Part shown: positions 1 through 11,100 of the stretch, piece after piece
Layout: every line of letters begins with the position of its first letter
Numbering within the stretch: the first letter of the stretch is position 1
Assembly (NCBI GenBank): GCA_000333855.2
Contig: CM007318.1
Coordinates: forward strand, 563,772 to 627,771
Origin: Endotrypanum monterogeii
Lineage: Eukaryota; Euglenozoa; Kinetoplastea; Trypanosomatida; Trypanosomatidae
Direction of reading: 5' to 3'
Length of the DNA: 64,000 nt
Translations under genes and position numbers: made by a program
Notes under the pieces: model-generated
Database searches by the model: none
The model's input: only the letters and a program-made list of their open reading frames with translations
What the model was told of the DNA's origin: nothing

Positions 1-82
1 ACAGATGGGATGGGAAGGAGAGAAAGGTACAGGTGCTTTCGTCTCCGCGTGTGTTTTGTCAGCACACAAAATATTAAAAACA

Positions 83-85
<3 letters not shown>

Positions 86-116
<31 letters not shown>
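86..116. repeat. TA dinucleotide microsatellite
   Basis: Uninterrupted alternating A and T over about 31 bases, seen directly. Similar tracts recur in nearly every intergenic region of the window. Confidence 0.9.
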
Positions 117-117
<1 letters not shown>

Positions 118-1297
118 TCTTTGAAGCCCTTTCGACTGGAAAGGCAACACGAAAAGGAAAGCGGGAGAAAAATCTGAATCGAGACGGGAGCCGAAGCCAC
201 AGGAAGGCCCTACACACGTAAGGGGGAGCGAGAGCCTGAAAGAGTCTGAATAGGAGGCCAAAGGTGAAGAGAAGAAACAGAGTGCGACACGTATATATCT
301 ATCTCTATATATATATAGATAGATAGGGGTGATATTGTTGAATTCCGTCCTTCTACTTATTCGACGGGGTGCCTGGTGCAGAAAAAAATGCGCACACACA
401 CTCGCACAGTATCACAAGAGGTTGACAACAACAACCAAAGCAAAAAGAGAGGTAGAAGAAAAAGAAATGATGAATGCCTTGAGGCAGCTTCTGCCCCGAA
501 TGAAAGCAAAAAGGGAAATTGAATGAATGGTGTTTAAGAGGGGATGAGAGAATGGGGGGGGGTGTATCTGGGAGACAAATTATGGAAGGAGGGTTCACAC
601 TCAACAAAATTTATTGACATGCTCCTAAAAAGAAACCCCTAATGAAATCCACAAGAATAAATATACATGTACATAGGCATGTGCACACAAGCGGAGATCT
701 GAAGTTTACTCAAGGTATGTACGGGAGGGAGGGGACTTTAGGTGAAGGGAAAAGGCTGAGAAAAAGACAGAATTCCACCCCCAATAACTCAAAGGGCAGT
801 CATGGGATGCCAACTGTTTTTTTCTTTTTTTCTTTCCCCTGAAGGATGATGGCGTGAAAGTTATTGATAGCAATGATGCAGCCAGACAATCAGTTTATTT
901 CCGTCGGGGAAAAAAAAAAAGAAGTCAACGCAAAAAAAAAAATAAATAAAAAAGAAGGGTACTACAGGCGAAATGTCCCACAAGCACATACATACACCCC
1001 CGCTGACAACCTACGTGACTTGAACTATCCCAGCAGGCTAAAATCGAGCGAGCAGAGAGAGGATGCCGGTAGTATGAAACTGGAGGAAAACTTTTGAAGG
1101 AAAAAAGAAAAAAATAAAAATGCTGGAAAGGGTCGGCAGTGGTAACTCTCTGATGGTGGTCGTGGAAAATGGTTCCCTTTCCCCACCCTCCTTTTTTTTT
1201 TTCTGTTCTAGTGATCCGGTTTGCTTCTTCTGCCCGTGTGTTAATTTTTGATACTGTTTATGTACACACCCACAGAGACGCGGCAGGGGAGGGAGAG

Positions 1298-1299
<2 letters not shown>

Positions 1300-1330
<31 letters not shown>
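1300..1330. repeat. TA dinucleotide microsatellite
   Basis: About 31 bases of alternating TA, followed 140 bases later by a CA tract at 1469-1491. Both lie in non-coding DNA downstream of VPS13. Confidence 0.9.
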
Positions 1331-1332
<2 letters not shown>

Positions 1333-2112
1333 AGAAAGATATGTCGTCGGTTATATGTGTGAATCGAGTGCACGGGAGGGACAAAGAAGTGCAGAACCTG
1401 CTGTCCCCAGGAGAGTTCGGATCTGGTGGGGAGTAGCTCATCCGAAAGGATAATCCACCGTTTTCACAACACACACACACACACACACACAAGAGCGGTG
1501 ACATTGATTTGATTTCCGATTTTTTTTTTTCGTCATCGGCGGAAGAGCAGTTCGACAGGAAAATGGAGAGGAGATAGTGTGAAAGTGATAATACTAGGAC
1601 GCGGGGAGGAAGAGTGGGGCAGAGGGCAATACTTCTCTTAGCGAGCGCTGGATTGCTGTGAGGCTTTTAGATACCATGAGAATGGCCTCCTGTCATTGCC
1701 TCATGTGTAGCTTCTTTTTTTCCTGATTGAATGCGTGCACCGCGTATCGAGGCAGATGCCTGCCGGCATTATCATGTGTGTTTGGGTAGAGACCAGCAGT
1801 ATATATTTATATATATATAACGGAAAAGAAAAAGCGGATTCCGAGAGGAGAGGAAGAAGGGGGGGGGAGGCGAACACAGGGAGGGGTCTCCTGGTCAAGT
1901 GGTCTTCTACGTGAAAAATGAGTCATGTCGAAGTGTCCATCAAGCGTGCACCTGCCAGAGTCCTGGTTGTCTACTATCTTCAATTAGAGCACCCCCCCCC
2001 CTCACACTTACTTCTTGCAGTGGCTCCTCCCTCAACCCCTAAAACGTGAGCTCTCCCTGCGAAGCAAACAGTTCCACTGTTGTCTCCATTCCTCTTTCCC
2101 TATCCCCGCGGA

Positions 2113-5100
2113 CTAGAGAGATTTCAGAATGCAGACGTTGCAGGACGCCTCCGATGCAGCTTGGTGCACCAGCGTCGCATACGTGCGCACTTCCTCGTCC
2201 GTGCACATGTCCACAAACTCATACCAGTTAATGTGATGAGCGAATTCCTCCCATGTAATGAAGCCGTCGTGCACGGGGTGGGGTAGCGGCGTCGGCTCTC
2301 CATTGAGCAACCGTACCTCTCGAAGTGCTTCCAGCTCAGCACATCGGCTGCAATCGACCCGTGGGGAAGAGCTGCCTGCCTTGCCGTGTTGGTTAGCATC
2401 GAAAGTAATGCGAACGATTTCGGAGGCACGGGGTCGTTGCACCCCTCCTCTTCTTACCTGCAAGCTATACCGTGGAGTTGTTCTCATCTCTGCCAGCGCA
2501 CGCCCCAGAGCGCATCCGCCATAGGCTTTAATCTCCTGCGCCTGTGCTACAGCCATAAAATCGGACCATGCATAATCTCTAGCAACCTCAGCCACGGTAA
2601 CAGTGCCATGCGAGTTGACTTGGATCGCCCGGCTGGGAACCTGCAACAGCGACGATACCGGTGCTGTGGACGCCTCTGCCACCACTGCCATGTTGCTCAC
2701 GGAGGGCTCGGAAGGAAATGAGGCAATCCCAGTCTGCCACAGGGATGTTGTTGGGCCACCCGCACTCTGGCCGAATCGAAGATTTGCTGCTTGCCGACTT
2801 GGAACGCGGGGCTTTTGCCGCCGCATCACTGTGGGAAAGCCACTGTCGCGACTGCCGCGGCTGGAGTTCAGAAGGTCTGAGACGAAACTCCGCACTGTGT
2901 TGATGCCCAATATGGTGACCAGTTTCATATACTGGTTTTTCATTTGCTCCAAATAGGATTCCTGCAGGAGGAAGAAAAGGTGCCAGATGGTGTCACAGAC
3001 ATGGACACGCTGAACCGGGTCCCACTCCAGCCGCACGTCTTGTGTTGAGCTGATGAGCAGGCTAACGGCACCAAAGAGTTTCCAAATCGGGTCTTCTACA
3101 GCACCAGGTGATCGATAGAGCGATAGGGAGACGAACAGGGGATCGACAAGAAGCCGTCGAATGGCAAGGACTCGGCTCCAGAGGGGTACAGTTGATGCAG
3201 GACGCTTCGAGGACACTACACTACTGCCCTCTTGAGCGCTAAAATGTTGCTTCGCTCCCGTCAGTTTTCTTTCAAGTTGCGCTGTCCATGGAGGGAGTGC
3301 TGCGTGACGTCCATAGGTCGTAACATGTGCACGTTCTTGCGCAAACTCTTTCGATGGCCACATCGTTACCCAGCTTGACTCCACCTCCATTTTATAACGC
3401 ATCATGGCAGTGATGAAGCTATCTTCAATGTGCAGTTCCACAGGAGTCAGGTAAACAGCTACCACGGAGCAATGGAGAATGGGCGTGATGCGAAGCATCT
3501 CTCGCTCAATCTGAAATCCGCTGTCTTTGTCATCAACTAGTTGCGCGACGACGCGCTCTTTCGCAGATGGGCGCTCATCGTCGACCTGGAGGCTGCGGAA
3601 ACGCAGTGCAATCCGTTGCACGTCGCCGCCCTCAACAATTTCAGGGTGTTCGCGGTCTACCGACTGAGTCATCTCGTTCGACACACGTGCACCCTGCACA
3701 AACGAGAAATCGACCGGATTGACTGCCAGAAGCAGGAGGTCTTGAGGCTCCCTTTCTCGCTCACCACTCGCACGGCACAGGATGTATAGACTAGAGAGGT
3801 GCAGTGAAAAAGAAAGCTGTCGGAAAGGCAGCGTTCGGTAGGTATCAATCGTCGGCTCCATGGTTATACTAACAGCGTAGCTGATGCCGTGCACACCGCG
3901 AACGCGAACGAAAAGCAGCGACGACGTCCCGGTTTCGGTGTCGTTCACCTCGAGTTCGCCCTGAAATGCTTCAGTTGCGGTGGACTGGCGGCCGATCAGA
4001 TGCGGGTCCAGATTAAGAACGCATGTCGCTTGATGTGCATTTCGCCCTCTCTGTGACGGATTATCGACAGTTCCGGGAAAAACCCAGAGCTCCACCTCAG
4101 CCGACAGAGGACCGGCTGCTGGCGGCACATCCCAAGTCCACGCCTTACGCCGGCGTGGGAGCACTGTGGAGATACGATCCGTTCCGCGCTGCCGAAAACA
4201 CACTGTGAAGGGGGTGCGATTCTCTAAAATAAGCGGCGGTTGGGCAGGTTCCTCCACCTGTACACACATCATACATCCCTTGTACTTGTAAGTCGTGATG
4301 CTGAACACCTTCGCTTCTTCTCGTCTCACAAACAGTTCTCCATTTACATCTTGAATGTCCTCCGGGCGAAGCGGTGGCATGCGGTCAACCACACCCTCCA
4401 CCGTCGGACGCCCTGCCGCAGAAGAGGTTTCCGGCCAATGCTCCGCCAATGAAACGAAGGTCTGATACACCAGGTTCACGTACCGTTCCTCTACCCTGTT
4501 AATCGTGAACGGGGGCGACCAGGAGGACTGATCAGCATTCTGCACCGTTTCGCTGCACACAGCGAAGCACAGAAGTGGGTGCCGCCTGCCGTCTGACCTT
4601 TCTGACCCTACAACGGTGCTGAGCGCCGTCTGGCTGAAGGGTGCCGCTACCAGCATTGGTACTAACGGGCGACTTTCGTTGTCGTTGCTGCGCTGAGCAA
4701 ATCGCAGAGGGTAAGGCGAATTGTTTACCAGCACCCAGCGCGGACGAATGGACACGACACATGTATCGCTGTACGCAGGAATGTCGGCTTGATGACCCAT
4801 ATTGACCTGGTACGACAGCATCCAGACCTTTCCGCGCATATAGCGGCTGGCACAGGAAATCACCTGCACCGCCGCCGTCTCATGCACCAGTAGCGGTACC
4901 GACGACCACTCCGACCATCCCGACTGTTCCCCATCACTACCCTCCTCGGTCCCGGTAGATTCCCAGAGACGCACGAAAAGGCCTTCCCCGTCAGCGAGTT
5001 TTTTGTTGTTCTTGCGCCATTCTGCACGTAGGCTGTTGTATAGGAACGGCTGCCCTTTTCCAGAGACTACTTTCTGATCCCCACTACTCAGATTGGATCC

Positions 5101-8100
5101 CCAAGGCGCCACAGTCGCTGTGTGCACCGTACGCCCAGAAAGGCCGGCGATGGGGACAGCGTGGCATTTCGTGTCTTTGTAGCTCATCGAGCAGGAATCT
5201 GCCAGTTGAAGCGGTACATTCGTCTCATTGATAATCCAATGAGGTGAGTACAAGGTAACTTCGCGATGCTTGCATTTGATGGCAAGAAGCAATGTGGCGC
5301 CCGTGGTCAGGTCTGCCAAAACGAGCTGAGTGTCACCATGTGGCTCGTCGGACAGAGAATACACGCATGCTGGTGGGTACTGCGCGTTCCCTACACCGAC
5401 TCCCTGCCCTGAGGGCCACTGTTCGAGCACATTCCCGTTCGACTGTTGCAGACAGACACTGAGATACAAGTCCTCCAGCGGGTCTACTTCCGTGACACCG
5501 TAGCTTCCGTCTACACTGACCACAACAGAGCAAAGTTGAGTATAGAGGAGTCGGTCAGGAGAGGCCTCAAGGAGGGTGTATCGCGTGCCTGAGTGAATGC
5601 GACGCGTTAGGAGTGTCACGGTGAGGGGAACGCCAACGGCATTGCGAATGGTGACCACCGGCTCTGCCGTGACTACGACAGCACGCAGAGGACACAAAAG
5701 AGGGTAACGCAGAACATCCGGCGGTTGTCTGGGTGCCGCCTGCACACGGAGGAGGAAGTATTGCTTGCCCCGGCTACCGGAGTGTACTTCAAAATTTTTG
5801 CCGACTGCGATGCACCCGCCGATGCTTTCCTTACTGCTTCCATGGGGAGGTCTGCTGCTATCATGAACACAACGACACACGCCCAGCAAAACGGTTCCTG
5901 CAAGACAAGGGAGGCTGTCATACGACAATCCGAGAGAGACCACTCCCTCTTCACCCAGCCGCATCCTGGAAGTCGAGAGGTTAGACGCTGGGGCTTTTGA
6001 CGTGTCGCTTAGAGCGAGAATAACGCGACGGCGTAAAAGTTGCACCGGGATGCATTGAGAGGATTCCGGGGGAATAGTACCAACGGCGTCGTACGTTCCA
6101 GATTCGTTCATGGAGACTTGAAGGAGGGTCATGCTGAGCCGATTCGTGAAAGTGACCAGCGTTCGTAGAACCACTTGTTTCTGACCCTGCCACTGCGGTG
6201 TGGGGGAGACGTCGGCAATTATGTAGCGTTGCAGTGGCCCCATGGCTCCGATCGATACCCGTTGAATACCCGCCGACAAGAGAGAGATCACCGCGCCACC
6301 TGGTCTTGCGGTCTGTCCGCTAGAGGGGGAGGCTCGATGCTGATCTACGATGATCTTTTGATCTTCAGGAGGGGGTTCCTTACCATGAACTCGAGGGAGG
6401 CTGAACTCCCATTCCTGCCCGGTGTGCAACACGTATGCACGCTGCTGCGCCTTCCACAGGTTGTCCATGTACTCAGAGAGCTGGACAACGACATCTATTC
6501 CGGTTGTCTGTACAATCTTGAATGAGTGACAGGAAGATGCGGTGGCTGCGCCCTGGCCAAACGCGCAGCGCATCGCCAGTGCATCAGCTCCCGTTGAATC
6601 GAACTTGTCTCGTAGCGTCAAAAGCTGCCGCATGTGCTGCACTACAGCTGGAGTAAAGCACAGCTTGACGCTGCCCGCACGCGCCGAAAGTCGCAGATAT
6701 CCTTTCCGGCTGTATAGGTCCATGACGGATCTGTTACGACGCGAAGCCATGGAGACAGTCATTTCCACCCGGTCAATCATTGGTGCCCACTGTGACCGGA
6801 TCATCTCGTAATACTCGAGTTGCCATAAAAAGCGCAGTTCGGCGCTGGTTTTAAGGGGCTCCATTGTATATTGAGGTGTGAAGATGTCTTTGACGCAGAG
6901 GCGGAATAGTGGACTGTCGGTGTCGTGGCTGTCATCGATGAGGAAGACGTTCACGTAGGGTATACTGATAGAGAGAGTGACCACGGTGTCGTCGGCAGCC
7001 TGCGAAGGCATCACTGCACTTGCACGGTTATCGCCGCTGTAGCGCTCCATGCCCGGAAGAGCGTCCACGTTCTGCCCGGTAGCCACACTCGCACCCCACC
7101 CGTGTTGCAGTGAGGACAGTCCAATCTGCACATCCCGACGCACTGCATCTTGCAACCTTGCAGCAGCTGCCTGTGCGTGACGTGCTGACCGTTCAACAAA
7201 CACAGCGTCACTGTAGCGCATCTTCACCTCGATGCCTGTACTGGCGGTGACATGGATAGTGCGAACACAGAGCGCGACTGCGGACCGGCGGTCGGCGGGG
7301 TATCTTTTTTCATCTGCCAAGAAGACCTTCATAGCCCAGTCCGAAACTAGATGGGTCGTGTTGAGAGCGGCACCACTGTGATGTGCCACGTACTCGCTTC
7401 GCACGCCTGCGTGCACCAAGTCGAACGCCGCTGTCAGCTCATCTTCACCTGTTGCCGCTGGCTTGCTCTTCATTAGACACAAGTTCATGTGACTGTAGAG
7501 GACTAGTGTGCGTTGGTTTGATGCGGTGAAGGCGTCATGGGGATTGTCGCGCAGGGTGGTGACCTCGCCAGAAACAGAGTGAGGCTCTGGAATCCGCAGC
7601 TCGACCTCCACTTCGCCAAGAAGGCGTTGCCACCGCACCGAGGCCGACTGCCCCTTAGCATTGGCGGGCCCTCCGGTTGCTTTAGACGCCTGGTGATCGG
7701 TCCCAAGTCCCGCCGCACGGGGGGTGAAGAGGGTTTCCACCGACCTAGACGATGGCTGTACCCTGCTGCAGGTCTTGGAATCGATCAGGACATAGGAGCC
7801 ATCTCCTGCCGCGACGTACTCGTCGATCGATGGCCCCTCCATGTTGACGATGGCGTGCATGATGCGTAGGGTGACACCTTCATCCAGGAAGATGAGTTGC
7901 CCCCGCCGTGCGGCCTTCATGTGGATTGTGTGACCATTACCGTAGAGGTGCAGGAGGCTGTACTTCTGATTGCTCACCTTTAGTGGCGCTCGCTCTGACA
8001 GAACCAAATCTTTACTGAGCCAGAGGTCCTGCTGCATGAGGTGTTCCTTTTCTGCCTGATAGTCCTTTACGGTCTCCTGCAAATACGGGGTGTAGAGAAG

Positions 8101-11100
8101 GTCGACCCACGTCATCATCGACAAAGCCTCCACCGTTACCGTAACTTTCCCAACCTGCAGAGATCCCGTGTAAATACCGGTTGTCTCCTCTTGCGCGAAA
8201 CGTAGCGAGCAAGGCGTTCGAGTGGTCTTTTCCGTGCCAGTAGAGGAAGCCGCAGTGATGACTAGGGTGGGAATGTCGTGTTCGGTGCCTATAAGACACC
8301 TGGATAACGTCACTGCAAGTCGAAGCGTTATGCCTCGCTCGTTGAGGACATCTCCGCAGTCGAATAGGCAGCCCTGGTCGTGCTGACCAGTGTAGTACAC
8401 TGCATCAAGGTCATTCAGTTTCATATACACAGCTTCTGGGGAGCTGGACACTTCGTTTTCTTCGTCAGCTCTCACGCACACGCGGAGCGAGGTAAGGTGA
8501 AACCGAAAACACCTTGCTTGGTCTAGTGTGTTTGTTTCCAGGAGGCCATGCGGTTTTGGCTTCTCGGCCGTAGCGAGTAGATCGGATGCAGTAGCTGCCA
8601 CAGTGAAGGACTGCATCACGGAGGAGCGGAGTGTCATCATGGCCGACAGTAGAGACGTTTGCTGAAGTGCGAGACGTAGGAGCGCCGTGTAATGCCGCTG
8701 CCTCAGCGTGAGGTGTATCGTGTCCAGGGCAAGGTGCCACTCTTCTACCGCGCCTGGTGCTTCAGCGGCGCCAGGAAGGAAAGGAGCGCCACTCTGTGTC
8801 AGTATACGTTGCACACGGATAGAAAACCGCTCTAAAAGCACTGCAGAGCCCTGAATTCCTTGTAGGGCACTGATAGAGATGTTCTCGAGATGCACGACTG
8901 TTTGGGGTTCGTCCAAAAATTGGGTATTCGACACATCAGAGTTCCACTCCACTGTCGCTGACTCGGTGAATAGCAGAAGTGTTTCTTGTGTGTCCATGGC
9001 TTGCCGAACAGTCGTCTCCAGAGAGCTTGCTGGAGTACCTGACATGGCCGGTGCCACCACGCCCTTTTCACAAACAAACAAAGAAATAGATCCACTCCGA
9101 AGCTGGAAAAGATAGCTTTGATGCAAATTGGCCACGGTTTCTATGATCGAAGCTTGTGAAACGTTCGCTTCGCTTCTTTCAAGGAGTGCCGCAGTACATG
9201 AGTTCACATGCGTACGCATACCACTCAGGATTCCTTCCATGCCTATCGTCGAAGGGGCGACGAGCCACAAAGGTTGCAGCTCGAGGATGAGATTCAATTG
9301 CGCGGGATGATCGTCGAGGACCAAAGAAAGAAAATTTTTTTTTGCTTGTGACACTCTCGATATAGTGAGGGATGCACAATCATTTCCCGTTTGCATTGCC
9401 AACTTCGTCGGCTCGAGGTCGGCCTCTGCAGGCGGCTCACCGAAGAGTTCATCAAACAAGTTCGTCTTGCTCGGCTTCGCTCTTTCCATGTGAATGGAAG
9501 ACGCCTTTCGGTGGGGTGGAGGACACCGCATCAGCGGCACTTGCCACTCGGTCGGTTGTTCTAGCACCAGGGGAATGACTACAGCAGATGAACCATCACT
9601 GCTGCCCCGAGGATCCTCGAGGATGCAGTGGAGAAGTCGCGCAATGCGCACTATTGCACGTGACGTATTCAAAGATCTGCAAAGCTCAACTTGTACCATC
9701 GATGTTGCACACTTGAGCATGGGGCATAACAAGTTTGATGTGGAGAGTGCAGATTTGAAGGGGTGTATCGGCTCTGCGGAGCAGGGGATGCCGCATTGCA
9801 AGCAGTCCAAATTTATTTGCACCTTTTGCTGTGCCGGCTCGCGACCGTAGTCGCACCCACTGGTGTCGTGGCAAAGTATAGAGGCGTTGGCCCTTGAGGG
9901 AGATTGGCTGTCCTCTACGACGTAGCGAAGGACGCTCTTGCGCAGATGGGGGTTATCGACCATCGTCTCTCGGATTAGTTTGACTGCAGTTCCATTAAGA
10001 GTTACCGTCACAACGCCTAGCGAGTCGACGAAGAAAAAGATATCTTTCTTTGCGGAGGAATCCGTGTTAGCGGCGCACGCTGAGCCTTCTTCCGGATTCT
10101 CTAGCCAGCACCAGCCATAGCGCAGCGTGATGGATACGACCGACACAGGGGAGGAACCGTCGGTGTGCTTTGGTGCTACTTGTACTACGCTGAGTCCCCC
10201 TGTTTCAGACCAGCCTGATGACAGACCACTAGGCAAGCTACACCCCAGCCAGAGTCGACTCGTTGCAAAGGAGAAACTCAGCTCCCCAGCTGTGGAACGC
10301 GTTAAAGAAGCGGAGGCGCCGCTAAGCCGCAACACACAGGACTCGGGAAAGTCTTCGCTGTGGCTGGAGTCGCGCTGCGATGGGCTGACACGAAGCATCA
10401 GATTTCCCTTTATGATCAGTGTGGATGTGTTTTTCCTTACCATCGATTTTAGAAGTGATGCCGGTGGCAACACATTCATTGAGGGTGACCACTCTCCGTT
10501 GCGCAGCGCAGCGGGCTGAATAAAGTTGGCGTGGAGGAGATCCATCACGTGCGCGAGGTCGACATTGGAACACTCCATCATACATGGATCTGTTTGTGAC
10601 GGCAGCTCCACCACCAAGGACCTCACCCACGACACACCCGCTCTCCACAGACATTGTACATCAAAGAGGGGCTCAGTGGCTGTCAAGTGCAGGCTAGGCA
10701 AGCGCCAATGAAACGCGCATCCAGGGTTTAGCTGAGCATGGGAAATGACTATATTTGAGAAACGGATGGAGAGGACGAGGTTCACCGCCGTCTTCAGTGG
10801 TGAATGGTCAGTGGTGGGACAGGACGAGGCTTGGAGGCAGTCTGTGAGGACACCGTGCTCCACGGAGAGACGGAGGTGCGACTCTGGTGGCAGCGCTGGA
10901 GAGGAGCCTGCCTGCGCAATCCAGTCCACTTGTTTCGGCAGTAGTAGCTGCACCGATTGCAGGGTCACCGACTTAAGCACATGCGTCCACGAGACTTTCG
11001 CTTTAGATATTTCAGGTGCACGCCACGAAAGTGGGGGGCAGAACAGGGTGCCGGAGGCAAACCAGCATGGCCCTCGTGCCACCATCGCCAAGGCGCGCGG

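Larger units (their letters stand above)
1..2112. other. Intergenic / 3' flank of VPS13, no gene seen
   Basis: I see no credible coding sequence here. The short open frames are low-complexity and show no family resemblance. The stretch follows the VPS13 stop codon in the direction of transcription, so it should hold that gene's 3'UTR and the next trans-splicing region. It contains a TA tract at 86-116, another at 1300-1330, a CA tract at 1469-1491, and purine-rich runs on the plus strand that become polypyrimidine tracts in the minus-strand transcript. Confidence 0.6.

Noticed and set aside
1469..1491. Regular short repeats considered as a CRISPR-like array
   Set aside because: The repeats in this window are simple dinucleotide tracts without spacers, and the organism is eukaryotic.
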